This document shows, one piece after another, positions 9,791 to 17,487 of a DNA stretch of 64,000 nucleotides (position 1 is its first letter; the number at the start of each line of letters is the position of its first letter). The DNA lies in assembly GCA_964567995.1 (NCBI GenBank), contig CAZMOB010000005.1, positions 26,254 to 90,253 of the forward strand. The letters run 5' to 3'. The translations under genes were made by a program, and so were the position numbers. This stretch comes from JAGOTP01 sp964567995 (GTDB lineage: Bacteria; Patescibacteriota; Patescibacteriia; 2-12-FULL-60-25). Under the pieces are notes generated by a model. That model was not told the DNA's origin. It saw only the letters and a program-made list of their open reading frames with translations, and made no database searches.

Positions 9791-9975
9791 TTACACGAGG
9801 TCTTTAGCAATCCGCATCCACGACAAGCATGGAATCTTATTTTTAGGTGCGTGTGGGCTCCGGCTCGGACCATCCTATTGCAAGATTTCTTGGGTGCGGA
9901 TTGCTTGAGGTCTGGTCTATCAAAAATACTCCCGCAGGAACCACTAGCCCCGCGCTATGTTCCTACGGGAGTTTT
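9791..9975 (+). ncRNA. Structured non-coding RNA of about 185 nt, unassigned (6S-like possible)
   Basis: The transcript predicted from the promoter at 9756-9784 has a perfect 11-bp long-range stem, AGCAATCCGCA (9806-9816) with TGCGGATTGCT (9895-9905). This encloses about 78 nt that contain a GC-rich apical part near 9856-9875. The heptamer GAGGTCT is repeated just outside both arms (9797-9803 and 9907-9913). It ends in a strong intrinsic terminator. Length and the single long rod recall 6S RNA, but I cannot confirm the central bubble or conserved residues. It is not recognisably tmRNA, RNase P RNA or SRP RNA. Confidence 0.55.
9928..9975 (+). terminator. Intrinsic terminator, probably bidirectional
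   Basis: ACTCCCGCAGGAAC (9928-9941) pairs with GTTCCTACGGGAGT (9959-9972), with one mismatch, followed by a T run. The opposite strand also has a T run, so it can also end the convergent minus-strand gene that stops at 9986. Confidence 0.85.
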
Positions 9976-9985
9976 GTATCACGAA

Positions 9986-11110
9986 CTAGTAGGCAAGCGG
10001 CGCTTCCTCACGTAAGCGCGATTCCCCAAAGTGAGCCATGTCTAAAACTGGGTCGCCCTCTCCATTTCTGGAAGCCAGAACGAAATTAGCATACATATGC
10101 TCGTCATTTGGGTACACATTCACTTTACAGGCCGATCCTGAGTCCGCCGGGTCCTCAAAGCCAACCCTTTTTCTTTGCTCCGGAATAAGACCAATGATTA
10201 AGTTTTTGTCTCCTTTATGGAAAGCTTTATCACCGCCCGAGATTGGCCCGTCAAAATACACCCCTCTATCAGGGGCTATTTTGAGTGCTGCGGCCTTTAG
10301 AATAAAAGGCATAAGTCTGAGGGTATTTGGATCTTCAAGAAAGAGCTTTTTTAGTTCGCCATTTTTTACAACCAGCGTTTCGTCATGATGCGTATGCCGT
10401 ACATCATAAGAGATCGTGTGACGTGGAACAACAAATTGGACACGAAAAATGGCGAGCGTAGGATCCGTTGGGTGATTCAAGCATACCACTGAATCATATT
10501 TAATCGTTCCCCCAGAGCACCGTCTAAGACACTTACGAACGGACTCATTGAGAGATACATTCAACTGAGCGATCAACTTCCCCCAGAACTCCTGATCATC
10601 AGGGGCTCGCTTCAATACAAAGGAAGCGTGGTCGTATGCACCATGATCAGACTTTGCCGCAATTGGTTTGCCAGTAACTCTCCACGCTACTGCTTCAGCA
10701 ACGAGTAAATCTGATGCACGTTCTACAAGCGCAACCTGATCGGGACTAAGTTCTGCAAATTCTCTTTTCGCCCCTTCCGTCTTGAATCGCTGTTGCCAAG
10801 GAATTCGCGGATCTTGCTCGACTCGAGCGACTGATGCAACCGCTACAACCGGTAACTCTGGTTGACGGACGGGTAGCGGCGGCATAGCTTCACGAACAGC
10901 ACGACCCTGAGAAGCAACCGATTGCTCAGGTCTAGCCGCCTGACTAGCTTCGAGCATCTGGCTTTGCAACTCTTGAAGCAATGCCGCTTTTGTTTCAGCA
11001 GAAATCCCTCATTTGTTTGCACGAAGATACTCTAACATTTTACGTGCGACTTCTTCAGGAGAACGCGATGGAGCCTCTTGTTTTGGAGGCTGCGGATGCT
11101 CAGGAGGCAT
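9986..11110 (-). pseudogene. Hypothetical protein gene interrupted by one in-frame TGA
   Basis: Two open stretches lie in the same frame and are separated only by a TGA at 11009-11011. The short N-terminal part (MPPEHPQPPKQ to MLEYLRANK, 33 residues from ATG 11110) reads straight on into GISAETKAALLQELQSQ and about 331 further residues. Together they would make about 374 residues: a Pro-rich start, a helical region across the stop, an Ala/Pro/Val-rich linker, then a folded domain (about residues 105-374). I recognise no family. ATG 11125 lies on top of the -10 box TAGAAT (11124-11129), so ATG 11110 is preferred. TGA ends many other genes here, so recoding is unlikely. A nonsense mutation, readthrough, or restart at the TTG at 10981 are the options. 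Confidence 0.6.
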
Positions 11111-11123
11111 ACTTTTCGTACGC

Positions 11124-11129
11124 ATTCTA
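11124..11129 (-). promoter_or_regulatory. -10 box of the TGA-interrupted gene
   Basis: The minus strand reads TAGAAT, 13 nt before ATG 11110, predicting a leader of about 6-7 nt. It lies between the glutamate dehydrogenase stop codon and the start of the next gene. There is no clear -35. Confidence 0.45.
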
Positions 11130-11142
11130 AGGCATAAACCGT

Positions 11143-12357
11143 CTATTGAGTAGCCTTCGCGATTCGTTCGATAGCCAGCACAAACGCCGCAACTCGATCT
11201 GGACACTGAAAACGTGTCGAATATTCACGAACCGCTTTCGCATTCGCCTCCATCTTCTCGTTCATCTTTTGATAGACTTCCGCTTCAGACCACTTTTCTG
11301 AATGCATGTTTTGATACCACTCGAAATAGGACACCGTGACACCGCCGGCGTTTGTCAGAATATCGGGAGCAACCGTTACTCCCAACTTCTGAAGAGCCAC
11401 GTCTCCCTCTGGGGTCGTTGGTCCGTTGGCGAGCTCTAGGACTAGTTTCGTTTTTACGCGTGGTGCGATCTCACCCGTCAACTGATTTTCTAAGGCGGAC
11501 GGTGCCAGTACGTCGCACTCGGTTGTAAGGAGCTCTTCCTGAGTGATCGTCTTCGATCCAGGGAGCCCTACGACCGTCCCTTCTTTGGCCTTAAATTGCT
11601 CCAAGGCGGGAATATCGAGCCCCTGCTCGCTCAGAATCGCTCCACGCGAATCAGACACCGCGATCACCTTCTGACCAGCTTCGTGGAATAAGCGAGCGAT
11701 ATGTTGACCGGCATTACCGAATCCTTGCACAACAACACGCCAGACGTGATCGGCTGGCAACAAATCGCGATAGACCTTCCAGACGGCAAACGCTCCACGC
11801 GCCGTTGCTTCCGCCCGACCCGCCGAACCACCTTGATCAAGGCTCTTCCCCGTCACAACCGCTGGGGAAGACTTCCCGACCAACTTGCTGTATTCCTCTG
11901 CAAATACATCCATCAAGCGAGAGGTCGTGTTCACGTCTGGGGCTGGAACATCCTTTTCAGGGCCAACAACTTCCACCATACGACGCACAAAGCCACGCAT
12001 CACCTCCTCTCGCTCTTCTTGAGTGAGCGCTTTTGGATCAACAGAGACACCACCTTTCCCACCGCCATACGGAATATCCAACACCGCACATTTCATTGTC
12101 ATCCAAAACGCCAGTGCCTGCACCTCATCAAGATCAACTTGCGGATGGAACCGAATCCCGCCTTTATACGGACCCCGTTGGTTATTCCATTGGACACGAT
12201 ATCCAGAGAAATATTTCGTTTCATTCCCCTGTTTCAGGGGAATGGTTACTTCCACCTTACGATCCGGATGACGAAGACGCTCCACAACTGCCTTATGCTC
12301 AGGAACCAGCGCCGCCGCCTTATCCAGCTGCTTCATGGCATTGTCGAGAACGGACAT
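11143..12357 (-). CDS. gdhA: Glutamate dehydrogenase (Glu/Leu/Phe/Val dehydrogenase family)
   Basis: This 404-residue enzyme interconverts glutamate with 2-oxoglutarate and ammonia using NAD(P). The N-terminal dimerisation/substrate domain (about 1-180) shows GPYKGGIRFHP, the catalytic lysine region IPYGGGKGGV and the P-x-DVNT motif (VPAPDVNTTSRLMD). The Rossmann domain (about 190-365) has VVQGFGNAGQHIARLF for the dinucleotide and LELANGPTTPEGD, then ILTNAGGVTVSYFEWYQN, all typical of the hexameric GDH50 group. Length is normal for the family. It lies downstream of trxB, with a hairpin element between them. TATACT (12363-12368) and TATATT (12371-12376) lie 5 and 13 nt before the ATG, so a very short leader is likely. 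Cofactor preference cannot be judged. Confidence 0.92.
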   Translation of the reverse strand: MSVLDNAMKQLDKAAALVPEHKAVVERLRHPDRKVEVTIPLKQGNETKYFSGYRVQWNNQRGPYKGGIRFHPQVDLDEVQALAFWMTMKCAVLDIPYGGGKGGVSVDPKALTQEEREEVMRGFVRRMVEVVGPEKDVPAPDVNTTSRLMDVFAEEYSKLVGKSSPAVVTGKSLDQGGSAGRAEATARGAFAVWKVYRDLLPADHVWRVVVQGFGNAGQHIARLFHEAGQKVIAVSDSRGAILSEQGLDIPALEQFKAKEGTVVGLPGSKTITQEELLTTECDVLAPSALENQLTGEIAPRVKTKLVLELANGPTTPEGDVALQKLGVTVAPDILTNAGGVTVSYFEWYQNMHSEKWSEAEVYQKMNEKMEANAKAVREYSTRFQCPDRVAAFVLAIERIAKATQ

Positions 12358-12395
12358 AGGCTAGTATAGTAATATAATAATATGAACGGAGCGGA

Positions 12396-12471
12396 GGCCG
12401 GGATGCTCGTGAACTCGCGAGCAGTGGATTTCGCGAAGCGACTTGAGAGCGAGTGAAGGAGCATCCCGGCC
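12396..12471. repeat. Long inverted repeat between trxB and gdhA
   Basis: GGCCGGGATGCTC (12396-12408) pairs perfectly with GAGCATCCCGGCC (12459-12471). Nested inside are ACTCGC/GCGAGT and the small palindromes CTCGCGAG and TTCGCGAA. It lies after the trxB stop but is not followed by an immediate T run, so it is either an unusual terminator/RNA-stability element or a palindromic repeat (REP/MITE-like). Confidence 0.7.
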
Positions 12472-12486
12472 GCAGCGATACTTCTA

Positions 12487-13416
12487 TTATTCGTGATCTT
12501 GAAGATATTTCTCTGCATCCAACGCCGCCATACATCCCGAACCAGCCGCTGTAATTGCTTGGCGGTAACGTGCATCCTGCACATCGCCCGACGCAAATAA
12601 TCCAGGAATATTCGTAATGGTTGTTCCGGGGCGAATGTTGACGTACCCCTTTTCAGTAAACTCTAAGAGCCCTTTTACCAGATCTGTATTTGGTTCATGT
12701 CCAATCGCTGCGAAGACACCGTCAATCGCCCGTTCAGACATTTCACCTGTGACCGTATCTCGCAAAATGACACCTGTTACCTTCCCAGCAACGACATCTT
12801 TGATCTCCGTAATCTCAGAATTCCAGAGAACTGAAATCTTTGGATTATTCATGACGCGATCCTGCATGATCTTGGAGGCTCGGAAGGAATCACGACGATG
12901 AACAATCGTGACCGTTGTCGCGAAACGAGTCAGGAAGCTCGCTTCTTCCATCGCGCTATCCCCACCGCCCACAATCATCACATTCTTGTTTTTGAAGAAG
13001 AACCCGTCACACGTCGCACAGGCAGACACACCTTTGCCGTAGAGCGCCTTTTCAGACTCCAAACCTAAACGTCGAGCCGTCGCCCCCGTCGAAAGAATCA
13101 CCGTTCGCGCGTAGTAGGTCTTCCCACTCGCCACCAATTCAAAGCCACCGTCTACCTGTTTGAGACTCTCCACACGATCTGAAACAACGTCTGTCGCAAA
13201 CCGAACGGCCTGATCCTTCATGAGCTGCATGAGTTCTGGACCCATGACGCCCTTAGGAAACCCAGGGAAGTTCTCAACATCCGTCGTTGTCATGAGTTGA
13301 CCACCCGGTTCAATGCCTTCAAACAAGATTGGCGTTAAGTTGGCGCGAGCGCAATAAATGGCCGCCGTCCAGCCGGCTGGACCGGAACCAATGATCGCGA
13401 CGTTCCGGAAGTCCAT
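12487..13416 (-). CDS. trxB: Thioredoxin reductase
   Basis: This 309-residue FAD enzyme reduces thioredoxin with NADPH. The FAD-binding N-terminus has AIIGSGPAGWTAAIYCARA. The redox-active CATC motif lies near residue 133-136 (GVSACATCDG), followed by the NADPH Rossmann motif VMIVGGGDSAMEEA and the HRRDSFRAS segment that contacts the NADPH phosphate. The C-terminal FAD motif GLFASGDVQDARYRQAITAAGSG is complete. Length is typical for the low-molecular-weight class. It starts 3 nt after trxA stops, so trxA-trxB form an operon that keeps cytoplasmic thiols reduced. Confidence 0.95.
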   Translation of the reverse strand: MDFRNVAIIGSGPAGWTAAIYCARANLTPILFEGIEPGGQLMTTTDVENFPGFPKGVMGPELMQLMKDQAVRFATDVVSDRVESLKQVDGGFELVASGKTYYARTVILSTGATARRLGLESEKALYGKGVSACATCDGFFFKNKNVMIVGGGDSAMEEASFLTRFATTVTIVHRRDSFRASKIMQDRVMNNPKISVLWNSEITEIKDVVAGKVTGVILRDTVTGEMSERAIDGVFAAIGHEPNTDLVKGLLEFTEKGYVNIRPGTTITNIPGLFASGDVQDARYRQAITAAGSGCMAALDAEKYLQDHE

Positions 13417-13419
13417 AGG

Positions 13420-13752
13420 TTAAGCGATGTGCTTCGAAAGGTGGTCCATGAATGCCGCCTTCGGCATGCTGCCCATAAATCGATCGACTACCTGACCACC
13501 TTTGAACACCAGGAAGGTTGGGATTGAGGCGACTTCATATTTCTCGGCGATTGATCCGTGTTCATCCGCGTTCAATTTTCCGATCTTCAACTTGGATTCA
13601 GCAACCTCCGTGGCGATCTCTTCGATCATCGGGCTCATTGCACGGCACGGACCACACCATTCCGCCCAAATATCCACCAAGACAGGCGCCTCGGACTTCA
13701 AGACTTCTTGTTCAAAATTCGATTCAGTAAAGATATGTGCCATAGGATTCAT
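13420..13752 (-). CDS. trxA: Thioredoxin
   Basis: A 110-residue thioredoxin with the WCGPC active site at residues 32-36 (IWAEWCGPCRAMSP) and the cis-proline region VASIPTFLVFKGGQVVDRF. It reduces protein disulfides and is itself reduced by the adjacent TrxB. The frame is open upstream to 13860, but a -10-like TCTAAT at 13765-13770 lies downstream of those earlier starts. ATG 13752 (MNPMAHIF) or ATG 13743 (MAHIFTESNF) is therefore the true start; I use the first because it would leave a leader of only about 5 nt. An inverted repeat overlaps the promoter and may be an operator. Confidence 0.93.
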   Translation of the reverse strand: MNPMAHIFTESNFEQEVLKSEAPVLVDIWAEWCGPCRAMSPMIEEIATEVAESKLKIGKLNADEHGSIAEKYEVASIPTFLVFKGGQVVDRFMGSMPKAAFMDHLSKHIA

Positions 13753-13758
13753 CAGTGA

Positions 13759-13777
13759 AGACCTATTAGACAGGTCT
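13759..13777. promoter_or_regulatory. Operator-like inverted repeat over the trxA promoter
   Basis: AGACCT-ATTAGAC-AGGTCT is a perfect 6-bp inverted repeat with a 7-nt centre. The centre contains the minus-strand -10-like TCTAAT (13765-13770). The position fits a repressor site or a start-proximal hairpin for the trxAB operon. Confidence 0.45.
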
Positions 13778-13818
13778 ATTGGCATGATAGGCATAGCGGG
13801 AACGCTAGGCAAGCAAAC

Positions 13819-13847
13819 TTGACGAGTAAACGAAAAAGGCGTGAAGA
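13819..13847 (+). promoter_or_regulatory. Promoter of the GC-rich carbonic-anhydrase-like gene
   Basis: TTGACG (13819-13824), a 17-nt spacer and TGAAGA (13842-13847) form a plausible promoter starting near 13855. The 74-nt leader then contains two hairpins, GCTGGTT/AACCAGC and CGAGA/TCTCG (13870-13902), before the Shine-Dalgarno AGGAG at 13914-13918. Confidence 0.5.
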
Positions 13848-13928
13848 TAGGCGCCCGCACATTCGATGAGCTGGTTTAGCGAGAACCAGCGAGACGATCT
13901 CGACCCCTGTAACAGGAGATGCGACATC

Positions 13929-14504
13929 ATGGGACATCAGGTGACGTTTCGTCCGATCGACCCGCGCTTTAAAAGACCGCACACCGTGTTCGCGCGCGGG
14001 GATGAAGCACGTCAGAGCGACTGCGTACTGGTTGGATGCGGCGACTGCCGTACCCTGATCATGAATGAAGAGCGAGAGCAGCTGGTAGCCCTTCTTCGTG
14101 AGAATGGAGTGACAGAAGAGGTTCTGAAACGACTCTGGAACCGGTACGTCCTGCCAGGCGGAGGCGTCAACCTGTCGCTCGAATTCCCTAACACAGCGCT
14201 CCACCGCGAGGTCGTCGGCTTCTACGTGAAGCATCAACTGCACGGCGGCGAAGTCGTGATCCTGATGGTGCACGACGGCTGCGGCAGGGTGCAGATCTGT
14301 CACCCGGGCATGACGTTCCGTCGAGTGGTGGACCTCACGATCGAAGCAGCACACGAGCTCCATATCGAACTGCACGCAACTGGCAGACCGGTCCGCGTAC
14401 TCGTGATCGCCGACTTCCTCCAAGTTGAAGGTGAACTCGGGCGATACGTCCTGTGCGCAGACGTACCCGCCGTGACACCAAGCCAACCCCCAATCAAAGG
14501 CTAG
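13929..14504 (+). CDS. Beta-carbonic-anhydrase-like zinc protein (GC-rich cassette 1)
   Basis: The 191-residue product carries the two halves of the beta-carbonic anhydrase zinc site: C-x-D-x-R at 37-41 (VGCGDCRTLI) and H-x-x-C-G at 115-119 (LMVHDGCGR). The second follows a strand EVVILMV, as in the family. The segment NLSLEFPN resembles the helix before that strand. Zinc ligands would be C37, D39, H115 and C118. The spacing between the motifs is about 20 residues longer than in E. coli Can, so substrate and activity are uncertain. AGGAG ten nt upstream favours ATG 13929; an in-frame ATG at 13866 would add 21 residues. Base composition is clearly richer in G+C than the trxA and infB genes on either side. 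It stands alone between its own promoter and a terminator. Confidence 0.62.
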   Translation: MGHQVTFRPIDPRFKRPHTVFARGDEARQSDCVLVGCGDCRTLIMNEEREQLVALLRENGVTEEVLKRLWNRYVLPGGGVNLSLEFPNTALHREVVGFYVKHQLHGGEVVILMVHDGCGRVQICHPGMTFRRVVDLTIEAAHELHIELHATGRPVRVLVIADFLQVEGELGRYVLCADVPAVTPSQPPIKG

Positions 14505-14585
14505 ATATGAGAGGCCTCTCCTCTCGTCCGGATCTCCTCCGGACACGGCCATGCGCATCTCGCGTGGCCAGTCTAGCCTCCCAAC

Positions 14586-14615
14586 AAACACACCCGGTCA
14601 ACGCCGGGTGTGTTT
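14586..14615. terminator. Bidirectional terminator between the carbonic-anhydrase-like gene and infB
   Basis: AAACACACCCGG (14586-14597) and CCGGGTGTGTTT (14604-14615) form a perfect 12-bp stem with a 6-nt loop. A- and T-rich flanks serve both convergent genes. A smaller hairpin, GTCCGGA/TCCGGAC, lies just upstream near 14527-14546. Confidence 0.85.
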
Positions 14616-14638
14616 GAATCTTAGTTCTTTTGCGCGAA

Positions 14639-16645
14639 CTAGCGAGTGAACTCGATCTTTCGTGCTTTCGATTCTTCCAGATAGGCCTCAAACCGATCGC
14701 CCAATTCAAGCTTGGTTTTTCCTTTGAAGGCGAGACCACATTCCTGACCGCCGCTGACTTCTTTAACGGCTGATTTACCGGATTGAAGCGTTTCCAGCAC
14801 CCCTTCACCGATGGGATCCTGGCCGCGCCAGACACGAACCTTACAACCCGTGAGCAACTTCCCTTCTTTGACTTTTGCACCAACCACCATGCGTCCTGGT
14901 TCCGTACGGAAGATCCCAGCAACTTCAGCCTGACCAAGCGGTACAATCGTCGTCTCTTGCGGCAAGAGCGCATTCAAGCGCGCCAGAATATCATCGAACA
15001 ATTCGTAAATAATCTTATATTTTCGGACATCCACGCCTTTTTCACGTGCGCTCACATCAACCGCTGTCGGAATGAGGACGTTAAATCCGTACACAACCGA
15101 TGGCTTTGAGTTCGCGGCTCGTTCGACGTCGACCTCTGTCACGTTCCCCAACCCCTTTTGAATCACTTCAACGCCCACCAAATCGTGCGAGACTTTTTCG
15201 ATCATCCCGAGTAAGGCTTCGAGCGAACCAAGCACATCGGTCTTCAAAATGACATTCAACATGATTTTCTTCTTCGCCTCATCACCTTGGACCGGCATGG
15301 CTTTGGTTGCCGTGAACGCATCCGCGACCTGGCGAGTTGGTTTAGTCTTCTTCTGTTCCAAATCGCTTGAGTTTTCTGGGACCTCAATCACGTCACCCAC
15401 AACTGGTGGAACTTTGAAACCCAAAATTTTGACGGGCGTACCTGGTGGCGCTTCTTTGAGTTGCTGGCCATTCCAATCACGCATCGCACGAACACGGCCG
15501 TACGCAGCCCCAGCGATACCGAGACAATCGTTCACGCGGAGCGTTCCGTCTTGGACGATGACCGTCGCGACTGGACCTTCGCCTTTATTGACGTGCGCTT
15601 CGATGACGCTCCCCGCCGCGCGCGCTTCCGGACGAGCCATGATGCGCTCTGGCTCGATGTCAGCCACCAGCAAGATCGTATCAAGCAACGCGTCGATTCC
15701 AACGCCGGTTTTAGCGGAAATCTTGGCCAGTGGAACGGTTCCACCCCATTCCTCAACCGTAATTCCAATTTCGGCCAACTGACCTAACACACGGTTTGGA
15801 TCCGCATCTGGTTTATCAATCTTGTTCAGCGCGACGACAAACGGCAATTTTGCGGCACGAATAATGTCAGCCGCTTCTTTGGTCTGAGGTTGAACACCGT
15901 CATCAGCCGCGACAACCAACACAGCCACGTCGGCAACCTTCGCACCACGTGAACGCATAACGGTAAAGGCTTCGTGACCTGGCGTATCAATGAAGGTGAT
16001 CTTGCGATCGTTCTTTTCTACCTGATAGGCACCGATGTGCTGCGTAATACCACCGGATTCGCCTTCCATAACGTTCGTTTTGCGAATTGCATCGAGCGTG
16101 CGCGTCTTTCCATGGTCTACATGACCCATGATGACAACAACTGGTGGACGTGTAACAAGACCCTCTGTCGTAAGCTTCAAACGCTCTTTGATAATGTCTT
16201 TTTCTTCCAAGGCCTCTTTCCAATCCTCCTGTTTCGCATTCTCTTGAACAGCTTTAAACCCAAGCTCTTCTGCGATGATCGCCGCCGTTGTGAAGTCGAT
16301 ACGTTCGTTCTGAGAAGCCAAGATACCTGCCTTCATGAGCTGCTGGATAACTTTCGTGACTGGCAAACGCAAGAGACCGGCAAAATCACGTACCGCCAAC
16401 ACCGAAGGCATGATGACTTCTGTCTTTGGGCGGTTGTCCGCGATTGGCGTCGCTTGCTGAGCGAGAATCTGATTGCGCAGACGTTCGCGACGCACACTCT
16501 CCATCCATTTCTGGATGATCTGTTCGGCGACGCGATCGTCGACTTTGATCGCGCGTGCACCGATATCGAACCCCAGCTCAGGTAGTTTGGTGAGCATTTC
16601 ATGCGGGGTGACACGGAGGCGACGGGCGAGTTCAGAGACGTTCAT
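14639..16645 (-). CDS. infB: Translation initiation factor IF-2
   Basis: This 668-residue GTPase brings initiator tRNA to the 30S subunit and promotes subunit joining. Two IF2_N-type helical domains lie at about 1-50 and 78-132. The G domain has G1 GHVDHGKT (174-181), G3 DTPGHEAF (220-227) and G4 NKID (274-277). Domains II, III and IV (EVAGIFRTEPGRMVVGAKV) follow to the end. The residues after G1 are TRTLDAIR, where most bacteria have SLLD. Length is short compared with E. coli, as is common in CPR bacteria. The -10 box TAAAAT (16652-16657) lies 6 nt before the ATG, which fixes the start and implies a leaderless message. Confidence 0.96.
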   Translation of the reverse strand: MNVSELARRLRVTPHEMLTKLPELGFDIGARAIKVDDRVAEQIIQKWMESVRRERLRNQILAQQATPIADNRPKTEVIMPSVLAVRDFAGLLRLPVTKVIQQLMKAGILASQNERIDFTTAAIIAEELGFKAVQENAKQEDWKEALEEKDIIKERLKLTTEGLVTRPPVVVIMGHVDHGKTRTLDAIRKTNVMEGESGGITQHIGAYQVEKNDRKITFIDTPGHEAFTVMRSRGAKVADVAVLVVAADDGVQPQTKEAADIIRAAKLPFVVALNKIDKPDADPNRVLGQLAEIGITVEEWGGTVPLAKISAKTGVGIDALLDTILLVADIEPERIMARPEARAAGSVIEAHVNKGEGPVATVIVQDGTLRVNDCLGIAGAAYGRVRAMRDWNGQQLKEAPPGTPVKILGFKVPPVVGDVIEVPENSSDLEQKKTKPTRQVADAFTATKAMPVQGDEAKKKIMLNVILKTDVLGSLEALLGMIEKVSHDLVGVEVIQKGLGNVTEVDVERAANSKPSVVYGFNVLIPTAVDVSAREKGVDVRKYKIIYELFDDILARLNALLPQETTIVPLGQAEVAGIFRTEPGRMVVGAKVKEGKLLTGCKVRVWRGQDPIGEGVLETLQSGKSAVKEVSGGQECGLAFKGKTKLELGDRFEAYLEESKARKIEFTR

Positions 16646-16651
16646 GGGCTT

Positions 16652-16657
16652 ATTTTA
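16652..16657 (-). promoter_or_regulatory. -10 box of infB (leaderless)
   Basis: The minus strand reads TAAAAT followed by 6 nt and the infB ATG. Transcription should begin at or next to the start codon. Confidence 0.55.
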
Positions 16658-16728
16658 GACAAAAATGAATAGGCCCAGAGTAGGCGCTTTTCCTCGAAAC
16701 GTCAAGCCAGAAACTGGCGAATTTTCTC

Positions 16729-17394
16729 TTATTTTACAGCGAATACGAAGTGCCGGGTGGTCAGCTTTCCTAGGCGAGGCTGTTCCAGTTTTTCCACGAG
16801 CTTTCCCAAAAATGGCAGCACTTCTAAGACTTTCCCCAGTTTCAACAGATCTAAGCGGGCGGAAATCGGGCCATTCACTGGCAAAATTTCGATGGAAGAA
16901 AAACCGGCTTGTTTGAATAAAAACCACAACCCTTCATGCGTAAACCGCCAATAATCAGCGTACGAAGCGTGATCATTCGCAATCACGACCGGTCCGTTAG
17001 CCTGAAACTTGGTCTTACCATGGTAGCTCGTCATGAAGGGCGTGCTCAGCAGACAAACGCCGCCCGGTTTTAGAATTCGATACGCTTCGTCGATGCACTT
17101 CTGAGGAAATTGCACGTGTTCCAAGACCTCTAAACTAATCACAGATCCGACAGAGCCCGTTTGAATCTCCTTCAGATCCTGAACATCCGCATGAAAATCA
17201 CACGGATTCTTTACGGTTTGGTCCGGTTGAAATCCACCGGCAGAATAGGCTTTTCCTTCAAATATTCCTTTGACAAAGCTCATCTCTTTGGCAAAACGGC
17301 CGCTCGTTCCCAAATCATAGATCGGCTCATGTGTCGCAACACGCTGCATAAGCTCGACAAACGTTGGGAAGAAAACATGAGAGGGAGAAAGCAT
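16729..17394 (-). CDS. SAM-dependent methyltransferase, class I
   Basis: This 221-residue protein has a class I methyltransferase core: the degenerate motif I region IYDLGTSGRFAKEM near residue 26, an acidic turn ADVQDLKEI, motif IV-like VISLEVLEHVQFPQKCIDEA near 85-105 and ILKPGGVCLLSTPF near 108-121. The segment DYWRFTHEGLWFLFKQAGF is typical of methyltransferases in glycan clusters. A related methyltransferase is encoded divergently from 17488. It lies upstream of infB on the same strand, but infB has its own -10 box. Substrate unknown; a sugar or lipid-linked glycan is a guess from the neighbourhood. Confidence 0.8.
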   Translation of the reverse strand: MLSPSHVFFPTFVELMQRVATHEPIYDLGTSGRFAKEMSFVKGIFEGKAYSAGGFQPDQTVKNPCDFHADVQDLKEIQTGSVGSVISLEVLEHVQFPQKCIDEAYRILKPGGVCLLSTPFMTSYHGKTKFQANGPVVIANDHASYADYWRFTHEGLWFLFKQAGFSSIEILPVNGPISARLDLLKLGKVLEVLPFLGKLVEKLEQPRLGKLTTRHFVFAVK

Positions 17395-17487
17395 ACGGAC
17401 TGGGGCTATTCTAGCCAGTGGAGGCGAAAAGCGTCCATCTTTTGCTTTTCTACGCGGCCCTTCGTACCATGGAGCCTAACTATACCT

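Noticed and set aside
9791..9975. Naming the RNA as 6S RNA, tmRNA, SRP RNA or RNase P RNA
   Set aside because: No diagnostic conserved motif could be confirmed by eye; only the rod-like shape and size resemble 6S RNA.
11009..11011. UGA recoded as glycine, as in SR1/Gracilibacteria
   Set aside because: TGA clearly ends other genes here (for example at 7886, 30795, 31643 and the ATGA junctions of the glycan operon).
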